A stretch of DNA of 64,000 bases, taken from Callaeas wilsoni (lineage: Eukaryota; Chordata; Aves; Passeriformes; Callaeidae). The stretch covers positions 1 through 64,000 of the forward strand of contig VWPU01018708.1 of the NCBI GenBank assembly GCA_013398955.1, given 5' to 3'. Of this stretch, positions 1 to 14,593 are shown in pieces (position 1 is the stretch's first letter; the number at the start of each line of letters is the position of its first letter). A program made the translations under genes and the position numbers. The notes under the pieces are model-generated. The model saw only the letters and a program-made list of their open reading frames with translations. It was not told the DNA's origin and did no database searches.

Positions 1-265
1 TCCGGCGCCGCCGGCTCCGCCGTGTCCCGGGCCCGCCCGCGGAGCCGCCGGGGCGCGGAGCCTGCCGGGGCTGCGACCTGGTGGCAGGCAGCACCCCGAG
101 GGCTGGGACTCTGTGCGCTGCATAGCGAAGATGTGTTAATGCGGCCCTGCCCCCGCCGGCAACCGGGGGAGCGCGGCCAGCCGTGTCCTCTGCCCCGCGG
201 CTGGGAACAGCACGGCTCTGTTACATCCATCTACGCCGTTTCCCGGTACGAACTAGAGTCCCGTT
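1..265. promoter_or_regulatory. CpG island at left edge; probable promoter/first exon of an unidentified gene
   Basis: The first ~265 bases are extremely rich in G+C and in CpG dinucleotides, and composition then drops abruptly to the AT-leaning background. In vertebrates such islands mark promoters of broadly expressed genes. The island is cut by the window edge, so the direction of transcription is not determined. A 93-codon open frame crosses it (22-303, +), but GC-rich DNA is stop-poor and the translation shows no domain. In other amniotes MTERF2 and TMEM263 lie downstream of CRY1, so this could be the promoter of one of them. That is a synteny guess, not a sequence match. Confidence 0.6.
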
Positions 266-3200
266 CCAGCCCGCACTGGGTTTTCACACCAGCAGTTCCC
301 TAACGTTGCTGTAAACAAATGACAGGGAGCGCAGGCTCTCACACATCTCATGAGACAGACAAGATATTTTGAAATCAAGCAGAAACTGCCACGTAAGAAT
401 CCCAGCCATCACCCGAGTCAGGAAGAGCAATTTCCAAATAATTAAAACAAGTACAATAAAGCCCTTTGACATTCTTGACATTAACCCGTCAAGTACTGTG
501 AAGGCTTTGACAAGTTAGATTTGTGCTGGGCTTAGGACGCATTTCCTATGCATAGTAAGATGTTTTTTGTGCAAGACAATTTATCCTCGACTAATATATT
601 TTAATCTTACATTGCTAGGCTTTCAGCTTTATTAGGAGTTGCCTGACTAATGTCCCAGGCAACAGACCGAGAATGTATATGTTTGTGTGCTCTGGTTTTG
701 AAGAAATCTTACATCCTTTTAAGCGTAAAATACCAGCAAATTTCTATCCCTTTAAGGATAAAAGCCTAGCAAACACATTTCTCTATCATGCCAACAGAGG
801 CAGCCAAAATTCTTGGGCAGACAAGGCAAGTCATGTAAGAGATTTCCCCATCCAAACAAGCCTGGCACTCCTTCAACATCAGCTTCCTAGAGGAAAGGCA
901 CAAACACAACTAGAGGTAGGCTCACTTGTCAGTCAGGTTGGGGAGATCTATGACACCACCAAAAACACCAAGAGGGGGTTGCTTTCCAAATGAAGTCAAG
1001 TGCTGTCAAAAACTGGTTTCTCAGCATAGTCTTCGTCCTTCCACAAGATGCAGTATGCACAATAGGTTTCTACAGATTTCCCAAATACCACCATAACCTG
1101 ATAAAAGGTAGAAGAGCTGAGAACAGGAGCAACCTAAACTTAAGTCACTGTCACAAGTGAAGTAAGGCCCGCGCTGCTGGCAAAAGCCAGTCTTGGGGCT
1201 GGATAACCAAAAACGAGAGCATACCTCGAGAGTAAAATCCTGTGGGCTTTGCAGCGATCCGGCAGTACATCTGGCAGTAGAGCCCTCTGGTGTCTTCACG
1301 ACCTCAGTGCAGTGGTTGCTCAAAATTCCCTTTCCATTTGCTAGGAAAAGGAAGGCACCACCAGGACTAAACTCCTCAGGACACTTATTTTTCTAACTCT
1401 ATTCACCTGACTCTGTCCTTAAGCTGTCACAGAATGCCACAAGTGCGCATGCTGAGCATACGAGAGCAGGTCGAACTCAGGGAAAGTTCAAGTTGGGGAG
1501 GTTTTCTAGAATTTGGTTTGTAGGATATCACAGAGACACAAGGTGGGCATCCAGTGAGGATGGAACAAGTGAAGTGAGTGTTTTGTTCACCAGCCTTTGT
1601 GAAAAACGGTGCTGCAGAGGTCAACACCCACTTTGGGTGCTGCATCATTTTTAGGCTGCAACACTGCGTTGAGATGAATAGGATAAATGAGAAGTGGACA
1701 GTTGTCCTGGGCTTTGTGCAGACTCGGGAATTTCTACTGTTGACACAGAAACAGTTTGTACTTCTAAAGTGGTTGAGTTGTTTTTTTTTTTTTTATTCAG
1801 AAAGCAAAAGACTGGGTCTTATTAGAGATTTTGTAGCTGCAACCTTGCACGCAGCAGTTTGATTCCCAGTCACACTACCAGCTCAGAAGATGTTGCAATA
1901 CTTGGACACACCAAAGGCATGTCAGCGGCACTAGACTGGCTTAAACTTTCGAAAGTGGTAGTAAGAACTTCTGACTCGTTTGTGTAGAAGACTAATTACC
2001 TTCTCATTGAAAGGGCTTGAAGTTCAAATCAGTTCAGTGTGACCAGTCTGGATCTCCGGTGATCTTTTGGTACCCGAAGAATTTCACCTGCCCAGGTGTG
2101 GATACGCTGGCTGCTGCATCGCAAAGTGAGATTCAACATTATTTGGAAAGTGCTCCTCAGACAGGATTCTTTAAACCGCCCTCGGAAAAAACAGGATCAA
2201 ACAGTTCTAGCAAAATGCACCCCTGCAACATGCACGGTGCCTGCATGGGATGAGCTCTGGAGACAGTCCTTAGCTTTAATCCAGAAAGGGCACCACACCT
2301 CTCCTGGCCTGGGAGGAAGGGCAGGTGTCTGCAGCTGCACTCCGTTCTGCAAGCCTTACAGCCGGAGTCATTTGCCTATGAGACAAGAACACCCACTGCA
2401 GAAAACAAAGTCCCTTTATATGTCAAAGGCTGGGTGGAAACAATTTTCAGCTTGTTGGAGACAGGAACATCAATTATCCTTACAGACAATTCAGACAGGG
2501 ACTGATTAAGTACCATACCAGGATGGTAAGTGCCAGCTAAAACTCTGAAAGAGGGAAATTGAACCACATTTTTAAAAGGTGCTTAGGGCAAATTTAAGTG
2601 AATGGGAAGTCGGCATTTTTATGTGGAGAGCACCAAGTGCTGCAATTCTTTCCTTCCCCACCCAGTCAACTGCCTGCAAAAGGCATCTTTTTGACAGCAG
2701 TAGGGAAAAACATGACAGCAAACAGGCTGCCAGACAGAGCAGGAATGTACCTGGGATCAGGCCACTCCTTGTAATTTCTGTATTCAAAATTCAATGTGCT
2801 GCACTGCAGTAACAGCTCAGATCAAAAGCAGAATTTGCAGGATCTGCCTCTGCTATCTCCAGCTGCTAGGAACAAGCAGCAAACCTTAAGAGAGCCTTGC
2901 TTCTATTGCTGGGGAAGTCGGAGTGCTAATGTTTCTAATCACAGAAACAGGAGTTCATTTACAAAGCAAGGCTGTAATCCTGTACCAGGAAAGCAGGTGT
3001 GAAATGCACATCACTGGCAGAGGAGCCTTTGGGGCTGCAGCACGTGTACTGTGCGCTGCAAAGAACACATCCGTCAAAGAAGGAACGTTGAGCGTTGGCA
3101 TCAGGTATCACCATCCCTGCAGGACCACTGGGAGACTGCTGCCAACTGTTTCGACAAGTAGGCTCAGGGAGATGACTCTAGTGTTGTTCCTCAAACACAT

Positions 3201-6200
3201 ACAACTCCAAAAGCAGTGGGAATGAGTGACGCAATGAGGCCACCGGCTTGCCAGCTGGAAGGGAAGCACTGGTGGTGCCTCCAGCATGAGTAGGAGGGAA
3301 GAACACGTGGCAGGCGAATGCCACACCACCCGCATTGTCCCGATCAGCTCCATCCTGCTGATTTCAGCAACAAGCTGAATTAGGACCCCTGGCTAGGGCT
3401 CAGCAGGAACTATTGCCCCACGGAGAAGCAAGATTCGGCTGATCAGCTTCTCCTCTTGCAGTTACTAAGGAATAGGGCCGCCCCTATGTTTCAGCTGACT
3501 ATTGCTTAGCCAAGGGCAGCCACCCACCTGTATTTCTCTACTGTGCAAAAGCAGCAGCACTGACTTTCCACTGAGCTCAAAACCCTTCCCGACTTTCTTC
3601 CTGCAGCCCCTATGCCCCCATGTGCTGAGAGTAGAGCTCTGTAAGAGATGTGTAGACTTGTGCCTGATGTAGAAGGGAGAGATTACTTGAGATTTCTCAA
3701 AAGACAGAAGCTGAGGATGCTCTGAGAAACTGCCAGCCTAAACCAAATTTCATCTCTGTAACAAAGCTGTGGAGCCCATGGCCATGGTGCAGTTTGGAAG
3801 CCAAGAGCACAAATGATTTCAGAAAGAGATCTGACAAATTCCTGGAGGCTAAAGACACTGGTAACTATTAAACACAATGGTGCATGTGCAATCTTCATCT
3901 CAGAAAGTTTCTCAACAGCTGTTTGCCAGAAATGGGGAGGTTATGCCAGGGGACAGAGGACTTTGTAATCGGTCAGTTACTCAACGGGTCTGTCGTTGAT
4001 GGTTATGCAAGATGAGATATTGCACTGCAGAGACAGGGGCAGACCCCCAGGGCAGTTCTTTGGTTTAAACGCTTACTTCCATACCAGCCAAGGGCATAAC
4101 CACCAGTTCACAAGTGCACCTTGGTTCTGCACAACCGATGCAGAAGTATTTGCTGTCTTTACAAGATATTGGATCTTGTTCTTTGTTCTAAGATAGGATC
4201 AACTGCAACCTCTGCATGGATCCTGACAGGTTTTAAAACTTTTCCTCAAACCACCCATGACAAAGTCTCTAGAACTTCCCTGAGTGCTCCGTTTCCAAGT
4301 CCAAACAGCCTTACTGCTTGAAACAGCCTTCCTAACGCTGACCTAACCTTTACTTTGCCACAAATGGAAAGAATAAAAAGATGCAACCAAACCTTTTTAG
4401 TGGTCTGGAGCAGCATCCCTGTCTTGTTTACTCTTAGGCAGTATTAAAAGCATATAGGGCAAGCAGAATACAAATGAGCTGCCAGCCAGCAGGTATAGAT
4501 ATGTTCTTCTCACATTGCGCTACACCACTCCAAAAAGCATAACAGTGTTTGCATGCTTTATGTGCAGTATTATACATACATACTATGTTTTGATCAGAAC
4601 TGAAAGAAACAGGAATAGCAGGCTTCGCAGAGGACAGACACAAGGAAAGACTGTTCAGCCAGTGGTAAATTTTCATTCCCACCCAAAACATGACAAACCT
4701 GCATAAGGGATATATGTATGAGTATATGGGAAAACAATTTAAAGGTGAAATCGAAAGTGACAAATGTGCTTGAGATCAGCAGTGGCTGTTGAGTAAGCCA
4801 GCCCTTTAGTTTTCCCTTGGGGGAAGGTCCAGCATAAAACTGTTTCAAGTTACTCTACCGTTTTAAGTAATTGCTTCTCTCTGTCACCAGTGAAATCCTC
4901 TTCCTACTTGGTAGTTCAGGAATGACAGTTTATCTCCTCAAGGTGCAGAGTGCTCAGACTTGCTGGCTGTTTGCAGGGGTTCAGCCTCACAGTGTAACCA
5001 TGCTTGCTGCATCCTGGTGCTGTGAGGAGGTGACAAGTGGCTCTGGCACTCGCTAGGCCTGTGGTATGTCATGCAGAACATCTGGTACAATCCCTAAGGG
5101 TTTGTAGTCATTTGTCCTTGTTTGCAATTTAAAAGTCAGTTCTGATTTTAGAAGAAAATAAGTATTTTGTAGGTTTTAAGTATTATTCTTCATGGTACTG
5201 TTGTCCATTCAATTTTAGGAGGAACATGTTCTACAATATGACATTTCCCTCTGGAACATGTGCAAAAGGAAAGGAGAGACATACGCCATGGTCTCCATTT
5301 CCCCACTCATGGGGACTTCTTTTAAAACAGAGTGGGGGAAAAAGACTAGAGAGGGTTATCTTAAAATCCATTCATACCTCTGCTTCTTGCCAGTACTTCA
5401 GGCTTACTTATATTTCTGCTATTAAAAAAAGCATGATGTCTTATTCCCAACCAGCACTATTTGATGAAGGAAACTCCCAGGTAAAGACTTTCTCAGTTTT
5501 CCCATCTAATGCCTTTTTTTCTTGAGGGGTCCTTTGCAGGTAGACAAAAACCTTGCCATCCACATAGCTCTCTTCTGCACCACAAGCTCTCATCTTCACC
5601 GTGCACTCTGCCACAGCTGAGGTCCTGCTCCCAGTGTCTCCCGTGGCCTCAGTACCACATCCACTCATGGGTAGGTGGACAGCAAAACAAGGAGCCCCAG
5701 CCATCTCAGCAGGGAACAGCTCTTACACCATCACCCTCCAGGCCAGTTCCAGGAAAAGGGGCTTTTGCAAACAGGTTCCCTACATCACTCTGTTCTTATA
5801 TAAGCAGGCAAAGATTTTTTTTCCCCTTCCCCCTGCAATAACTGGGGAAGGCATTAGTAAGCTGCAGGCCTACCCTATTGCAAAGCATGATTAAGATAAC
5901 AGACTAGTAATTCCCTGATATGAAGTGAGAACTTTCTATTTGTAGGCAAATCACAAAAGAAGCCATTTTAAGATGAAGGTTTTTGGTTGGATTTTTTCCC
6001 CTAAAAATAAGAAAACAAAATCTAGGGATCTTGGCATAAGATAACATTTAAAGGACTAAGCAGTATAATGTTGTGTCAGTCCCTTTCCTTTGTCCTAGCA
6101 CTTACAACTTCTTTTGCATGTTTTCCCTTCAAAAGTTGATCAAAGCTCCATTTTTTAAAACATTACAGCATTCTGTTCATTCTTTGACTGACCAAAAGTA

Positions 6201-8960
6201 TTGCTGAAATGCTCATAAATAAATTAGAAAAAAAACCCCTCCACCCAGCTCGCCTCAAATCAAGTAAGAACTAGCTCCAGAAAAACTCGTATTGCTGTGA
6301 ATGCTTTTCCTTGCAGAGATGTCACATCACTGCAGTCTACCAGGTTCAACAACAGACTGCACCTTGATACATAGGAGAGACAAGGGAACATTCTTGCCAG
6401 GAGTTTACATTTTAAAAAAATAAAATTAAATTGTACATGTAGCAACATATAATGCATTTTTTAAAAAAGATTAATAGTAATTTTTAAAGATTAACAGTAG
6501 AGAGCACTAGGCAACAAGAACTGACATTTCTGAACTCTGCCATGAAGTGTATTTTATCATTGCATGGGGCCCTGACATGGTGTAGTGAGGTCCAGCACAG
6601 GTCCCCTGGTGAGTCAGAAATTAAGGACACAGCAAGATGGGAAGGGGAAGGCCAGGTCTCTGCTGTGGAGAATGCACTTGCACGAGGTTATGATTGGTTT
6701 AGGAAAACTGAGGACTCACCCTGCGAGGGCAGTGGGCTCCACAAGGGAGCAAACATCTCCTGTGAACCCACTGCCGCTTCTGAGTAGCTGTGTTTTCAGG
6801 AATTGGAAAGTTATTATAGATCCCTGTTTTCACACATGAGAAAGGTGGGAGCAAATCATAAAATGTCTGTGGGAAATCTTTCTCTTTAATCAACCCATAA
6901 TCCTCACTTTTCTCCACTATCTCCCCCTCTTTCTCTCGCATTTCTGGGAGTAGACAAACTATTTATGGTGCATACAGGGATTATGGTTTATCCACTTTAT
7001 CCAACCAGCTACCTACTGGAGTTTCACGTACTTTAAGAAATATGAGCTACCAAACTGCCTCTTCCAATTGTTGTAATTTCAAGTATTTCTTGTGTTTGCG
7101 GATCCCTAAAGGCTGGGAAACAAGCATTGCAGAAACAGCGAGAAGGGCTGGAAACCATTTCTACCTCACATCACAAGCTCTCAAATGACCTGTATCTCAT
7201 TTAGAAACCTGTCAAAACACCTCTCCAAACAAGCAACTTTTTCTCCTTTCAGAGTTCCCTGTTGTACATCTTGAAATACCTCAAGGCTGATGTCAGTTGC
7301 AAAGGTAAAATAACATTTCCAGTACCTGAAACAGGGGCTGGCAAGGACTTGCACTTGACAGCTGCTGGATGCTTGAAGGAGACTGTAAATAAAGGACAGG
7401 AGTTTACCCCGGGCCTGGGAGGAGGTGTGGGCTGAGCACACGCACAGTTTTATCCTGTAGTTATAAGGACTGTGGAAGGGAAAGGCTAATGACACACTGC
7501 CCTCGCTCCTGTCCCCTGTAGGCAGGGCTCGTGTGCAGGAAAGTGCCCACAAGTGGCTGCTGAGCATATGCTGTACAAGCTAGGGGGGGCCCGGTTTGTA
7601 AGCACAGATGGTTTAGGTCCTGTTAAAGACTAATCCTGTGATTTTCTTCAGCTGAGTTTAAGGCATAGAGATAAGCTCTCCACAGACTCGCAACGTCTGA
7701 AGTTTGTTACCCTTGAGCACAGAAGCTCTGTGATGATGGTGACAGCCTATTGCCTGTATCTGGGCTCACATCTTAATTTCAGTTTAGTCTTAGGAAGTCC
7801 CTGAATCCTCACACCTCATGGAGCTCATGGACCTGGACAAATCACTTCATGTCTCCAAGCCTGTACTTTCCAGCTGTAAAATAGAGATAATTATATTTAC
7901 CTTCTTCATAAAATGCCTTGCAAATGCTAGACAACAGCTAAGTACGATCATGATTATTGTACAAAATAATCCATTAAGGCCCCTGGACGCCAGAGAAGAA
8001 ATGAATGATGGCTGGAGTCCACATAAACACTGTGTTAGATCAATGCAGGCACTATTACAGTGTTGATCTGGTCTCCTAGTGTGTGTTCCCACAAATCCAC
8101 ATGGAGATGAAAAATCTAAACATATCTCTTGGCTGACAAAAGACTGAAGCTATGTTACAGTGAGGAAAAAAGTATCTAACCCCATTGCATTAACCAAACT
8201 ACATAGTTTCTGCTTTGATCACAGAAGGAAAAAAGTTATTTTGGCCAAGTTTTCTGCATATGAAGAGATTAGTTTTCAGTTTGTTTTGGGGATTACTTTT
8301 GCAGATGAGCCCTCTGAGTTTGATATGAAGAAGGCGCACTTAAATGTTTAACACTCTGTCAAAGTGAGACACTCATCAGCTTTAAAAATTAAAAATTGTC
8401 TGGGAACAAAAGCATTGTCCTGTTTGTTGACAATGGGAAAGAAAAATCCCAAACTCCTTGCAAGCTCAAAAGAACATCTTCTGTACTCCATTGAGCAAAG
8501 AGGTAAATTGGAGAATGAATTCAATATTTTTCTAGGAAAACTTTAGAAGAAACCTGCTTAATTCTATGCTATGCTAAAAGCCAGTCCAAATCCACTTGCT
8601 ACTTTGTTGTTGAGAAACTGTCTGCTTCCAACCCTCTCTCTATGCACCCCAGTCATCACCTGTCAATGCCCATTCAAGCTTCAGAGGAGCTACCCCCAAA
8701 AGCGAAAGACACTAACTGTACTCAAAGAGAAGTGCGTTGCTTTCATTCTTATAATGCCCCAACTCTTGCAATTTTTAACAAGCGTGTGACAGATGTGCTT
8801 CACCCACTGGTGAGCAGAGAGCAGTTGTGTGCCACAGGCTTGCCCCAAGTGGTGGCTACCAGTGTCTGCTGTGAGTACCAGCATCTGCGATGACCCTGTA
8901 TTGCCCAGGAATAGAGCTGCAGGGATGGCAGACACTACTCTGCCTTTTCCAAAGTACTCC
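266..8960. other. Intergenic DNA without recognisable genes
   Basis: Many short open frames occur on both strands, none longer than about 140 codons and none with a recognisable domain. The only simple-sequence feature of note is a 14-base T run at 1781-1794. A CTCF-like core (GCCCTCTGGTG) sits near 1282. Nothing else is supported. Confidence 0.6.
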
Positions 8961-9350
8961 GGTGAGGAAGAAGAAGAATAGGTTTATATGGATATTTTCT
9001 TCTAAAAAGAACTGGTGGAGAAGCTTGCTGCACAGCCTCTGCAGTCACAGGATGCTGCACACACTGCACAGCCCCATTGGCCCGAGCATCCAGATCAGCT
9101 TGTAGGAGCTCGACTCCCTGGGGTCACCATCTGTACAGCACATCTGTGGTACCCTCACCAAGCACAGCGAAGCTGGCATGGTAGCTGTCTTGAAGGACGA
9201 GCTCATCAGGGTCCACGTGACATAGCACTTCAGGGAACACTCACAGCTTGACACAGGCTGGTCCCTAAGTGCCAGGGTGGTTATTAGTCCTTCCCAGGGC
9301 ATTTTAGCTGCTACCTATGGCTTTTCCAGAGCTGCAGAGCACAGCACTTA
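8961..9350 (+). other. Possible decayed coding segment, unidentified
   Basis: This stretch is richer in G+C than its flanks. One plus-strand frame has only two internal stops (near 9104 and 9223) in about 130 codons before a terminal stop. The translation includes a plausible protein-like run around 9150-9215 (EAGMVAVLKDELIRVHVT). I do not recognise the family. It could be an old retroposed gene fragment or chance. No flanking poly-A or duplicated target site was seen. Confidence 0.15.
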
Positions 9351-12327
9351 ACTAATCGCCTAATTACAAGCAGAAGCCTTTATTTTAATGTGATTCCTTC
9401 TTTCCTTGTACTCTATGCTTTAAGCCTCATGATGTGTTTCTTGAGGAGACTTGTTGCTCCAGGTACATTCTCATTTTGTGAAGGAAAAGTGCCCCAGTGA
9501 TGTACCAAGCAGATGGAAGAACCACGTGTCTCAGTGAGGCTTTTAGTTGCAGTCACCCATCACCTTAAACAAAACAACATGTAGCCCAATCATCCTCCAA
9601 ACAACAGGGGATATGGGGGTACAAGCCCAGGATTCAGATTTTCAATCATGTGGCCTAAAATGAGAGGTCCAGCCTGAGATTTTGTAAAAGCCTCACACAT
9701 TCCCCTTGGTCTCAGCTGCGGTTTTAAAAAAAGACAATTCATCCAAGGATAAAGCATGCACAGTATTGGACAGTTAAAACCTGTGACACTAAGAAATATG
9801 ATGGTGTTTTGTCTGCACATATGTAAGCATCCCTGCCCCATGAAGACACTAAGTTCCTGCTCAGGATATGTAGAATGCATTTAAACACTGAAATAATTTT
9901 CCTGCCATAGCCCAAGTTTCTTATTTGGAAAAGAGATGACATTTATTCAGTTGGTAAAATAATCCCAGCAGCACATATTGTGCCCCTCTCACAGCTTCTG
10001 GAAGAAAGCCCAATATACACATTCCTACTGGTATAAAAGCTTTTCTGCAGTCACTGGCAAAAGTATTTGGAGAAGGTTTCAAAATACTGGTATCAGCAAG
10101 ATGCATATGCCTGATCTCTGTTTGCATGGCTCCAATTGCAGAAAGTCATGTAAAGAAGTGGTAAAAAGGCCTTTGGTTACATGTTAGAAAACAAAGTGTT
10201 TGCAACAGAATTTGAAAGTGCCTTTGCTAATGGGAACCAGGCAGCTAATGTCAGTCTTTCAGTTGTTTGACAATAGCTAAACCAAGGAAGTTAGATCCAA
10301 AGGCAAATAAAATAACCAGTGCTTCACACATCTACCCACAGGCACAGAAAATCTTGTGTTCCCTGGAGTATGTCCCTGCCTCAGCACAGTAATCCCCAGC
10401 CACACTGGGGACACTGGCTGCACCACAAATAGGAGCAGAGAGCTGAACTGGTGGGAAAAGTAGTGTGGAGAAAACAAAAGGGGAAGGGGAGGGCATGAGC
10501 TCTGCTCTGTGATAGAGTTCAGAGCTCGGTCAGCCTTCTAGGTGGATCTAGCCAGATGAGGAGAAGGGGGGAGCAGGAGTGAAGGCACAAACCTGCATTG
10601 ATGTCAAAAACAACGCTCAAAGCCCCAGCACAGCCGCTTCTTGGAAAGCCGTAGCTGGAACACAACCTCTTTTTGCAAAGCTGTCACCTCAATACAGCCA
10701 CTTTTTGTCTCTCCTCTGATTTTCCCAGGTCAGGCTAGACCATGTTTGGAGGCTGAAGAGTGCTCAAGGGAAACATTGCCCACATTCATGGCTGTACTTT
10801 TCAGATCCTAGCATTACATCCATTCAAGTCACCCCATTGCTAATGTAAAAATTCTCTCTCTATAATCATTTATTCCCAGATGTTGCCACAGCAGCAATTT
10901 TTTTTTTTTCATTAAGAGGTACCCCTGTCATATTGGCTTGAAGCATGAGACTGTTTAATTGAATATCTGATTTCTGGCAGTGTCTGGTCTTGGCTTCTTC
11001 CAAAGAAGTCTTAAATATGCTCAGTAACACATTCTACTGGGCAGCAATATGTTGTGGAGGAAAATTTTATTTCAAAGATGACTAGAGCTCAACATGTTTT
11101 TGAGTAGATAGGATAAACAGTGCAATTGTGCGTTTATTTTTTCTATGCAAGTGTCTCAACCTGACATTTCCAAAATTTGAACATTCTAAGTAGTGACCTT
11201 GGGGCAGCTAGGAAGAGCTAGATTTTTACAGTTTTCTCAGTATCAAACATCTTTTGGCTGGTGCCTCTAAAAATGAACATGCATGGAAACCTAGAGGCAA
11301 ATTGTTTAACAAATCAGAAAAATGGCTGAGCAACCTCTCTTCACCCCTGTAATGCCTCAGAATTATTTCTATTTTTTTTAGGTGAATTGGAATATTTTTA
11401 AGTCTGATCCTTCACCAAGGCTTTGCTCCTCCTTGATTTTGTATTAAGGCAGAGAGTACTCAGTAAGACTTTCCTTGCTGTTTGTTCCTCTCCTAATTCT
11501 TGATTTCACAGACTCTAGTTTTCATCTTCTGGTGAATTCTACAACACATTTTGCCTAATATACTAATACATATACATCTATCTATCTCCCATTTTTGCAT
11601 TATCCTTTTCATAAGGAAACCAAGACAAATGCGATATTCAAAGCAGTATTAAGTTTCTCTCCTTGTACTGTGACCAAGGGATTTGTTTGCTTTTTGCTCT
11701 AATACAACCACATGCTCTGTTTCCAACACTGACATACCTGTGTTCTTCCCTGGAGACTGCCACTAATTCCAGCACAGGCAGATGAGACAGCAGTGAATAT
11801 TGTTCCTGACAGGGTTATTACTTTGTACTTAGAATGCTGAAATATTTAGAAAAATTATCCCAATTTCAGTGTTTATTTATATGGTACAACATTACTGTTC
11901 CAGAAGCAACACCACACTCTGCCATTAATCCTGTGTGACAGGGCTGCTCTGCTGTCCATGCTGATAGCATGTGTATGAAAGGAAGAACAGAAGATCAAAC
12001 CACATATAAACTGACTCCAGGGCTGAAATTAAGAATAATCCTTCCAATGAAATAATAAAGATTTGGGAACAGTTGACTACTGCCGATAAGACAAAAATGC
12101 GACAAAAGCTTCTCAGTTCAAAAATATATGGAGAAATGCTGAAAGCTGTAATATACTGCTCTTTTAGATCATCCATAAAGGATCCAGCTGCTGAGAGAGG
12201 AGGTTTTTGTGAAGAGCATAATTTTCCTGCTCAAACACTTTTCAGAAAGTTCTGTCTCCAACTTACCCAGATGCTGTAGGCAACCAGAGCAGGGTGAAGA
12301 ATAGATTTTCAGCTTGATGCTAGTTCC

Positions 12328-12364
12328 AAAACAAAAAAAAAAAGGAAAAAAAAAAAAGAAAAAA
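12328..12364. repeat. A-rich low-complexity tract
   Basis: About 37 bases, almost all A with a few G and C interruptions. No poly-A signal or coding remnant was seen just upstream, so it is called simple sequence and not a retroposition tail. Confidence 0.8.
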
Positions 12365-14578
12365 GTAGTTTGTGGATGAAGCAAACATTTTGTATTGTCT
12401 AAACATTTTGGCTTTGAGCATTTAAAACTTTCAAACAGAACCTGAGGAATTTTGATATTGTGGCAAATCAGAAGATGTTGAAAGCAATGGCCCAGCTGCT
12501 TTGAAGTTTGGGTGCTCATTTCTCCCCTCATTTTGTGCATATGAAGAATTTGACTAAGCTGGTATTTCGGTCTCCACAGTAACTTTTTTATTTCTCCAGA
12601 GAACCTCTGGCCATCAAAATGTCATCTCTCTGTGTAGCAAGCAGACACAAAGAGAAAGGTCTCCCACTTGTGTCCCTTTAAGTTGCTCCAATACTCCTTA
12701 AAATTGTGAGTGAGATGTGACACCCAAACCCCATCACTTCAGCTGAAGTACATACAGTGAAAGCAAAGTCACAATGACTGCTTTATACTGACAGTAATTT
12801 CTGAAATTACTGGTATCCACTTGCTGAGCTGATGTGGAAAACCATCATGGTCCAGAAGGTCAGTTCAATATAAAGTTCTATAAAGATTAATTCATAAAAA
12901 TCCTCCCTTCCAAGAAAGAAGCTTCTTGTGAAGTCCTCGGTGAAGAGAACTTACACCTAGACAGGCAGAACAATTCCTGTTGCAAACACCATTCCCATTC
13001 CATCTCATCCTCGTCGTTGCACAGGTCTCTGCACCCTGGGAGAGCAGGAGGTGCAGGGCCAGGCTAGTGCAGCCACCCCTCTCCTTGAGGAACAGGAAAA
13101 ACAGGAAAGTCCCTGACAGGGAGAGCTCCCTAACACCCATCTAACTGTAGGAATCATGTACCTCCTGGCTGGATATGGGCAGAGGTGAGGCAGGAATACA
13201 GCTGCTCAGTGCACCCTAAATAAGCACCGCTGCTGTGCCTCACCAGTGACATCCACTGCAGCACCTGCCTCCAATGTAACAGGCCTGAAAGCAGCCAAGT
13301 GACTCTATTTAAAACTAAAGAGGAAAGTACAAAGCTTTGAAGTCAGAAGGCATATAATGAATTCAGCAAAACTTTATATTTCAAAGCCAGTTCTATTTGC
13401 AGAAGCCATCTGCCCAGAGAAAAGCTTGAACATGCACCTCTGACAGGAGTCAAAAGAGTTGAGGGAAACAGATCTCATTGAGGAGGTTTCAGATCATCCA
13501 TTCCCACAATATCTGAAATGTCACTTTGTAGTGGAGCAGCTTCCATCTTTATATCAATTACAACATTTACATCCAGCTCCCGTAGGGTTGCTGGCATTTG
13601 AAGAGACTGTCCAGTCCAGTAGCTCCCAGCAATTTCTAATTAGATATGCCAATAAGACATCACTGCTTGTCCATCCTAATAGTAACTGTGAGCTCTCTGA
13701 AGCTTTATCTTAAGCTACTGTCTTACTTATCCCTTCAATGATCATTGACCTTCTTCTGTCCCCTTGCCAGCACTCAGCTTTTAAGCTGCAAATCCAGAGA
13801 TGGCTCCATCCAGAAGGACAAGGGGTAGTGTGATGTGCAGCCCTTTCTTTCATAGAACAGGAGCATAACCCTTAAGCCAGGTTGTTTTCACAGGTAGCAA
13901 ATGCAAACCCACCCTTGGAAAGAACCAGCAACAGAGACAGCTTTTCCCAGCACCATCTTCCCAGAGCATCCATCAGCCAAACTGCTCTGCAGCATGCAAG
14001 GGCTTATATTTCTACTGCAGGCAAAAAACATTGTGTAAAGCTCAAAACAAGTCTGCTTAAGAATTCCCTCTGATGTCTCTGGTCTTTCATATGACCCATA
14101 AGAGCCATTAAAATTCTGTCTGATAACTGGTTTCCCAAGAGCATGAGAGCCAGGCAAGACCATGCCAGCCTCAGACCCTACCACTATTTCTCCTGGCTTA
14201 AAACAGACACTAAGATAAGCCTGGAAGTCATTTGTGAAGTGAACCTGTGTCTTAGACTTTGAAGATTATTCTCTTATTCACAAAGAAGCAGAGAAAAACA
14301 GAGGTTAATCCCTGGGAAAAAGTTGAAAACCATCACTGGAAGTTTACATCAGCCAGCAGCTGGGGCAGCTGAAAAGAGGTTGGCCATGGCCACTGGCTCT
14401 AGCAGAACTTGGAACTGTGTGAATGCTGACTGTTCACAGGCAGCATCTCCCCAAATTTCTCCCCAAATACACTGCTGGTATTTACAGACCTTGCAGGATC
14501 ATTTCTGTCTTTGATAGTGAACAGTGACCCTAACAGAGGCAAGAGCTACCATGAAGAACGGGGAGGGTGTAAGCCAGC

Positions 14579-14593
14579 AGAGAGAGAGAGAGA
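14579..14593. repeat. Short GA dinucleotide microsatellite
   Basis: About seven perfect AG units, followed by an A-rich stretch. Too short to say more. Confidence 0.75.
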
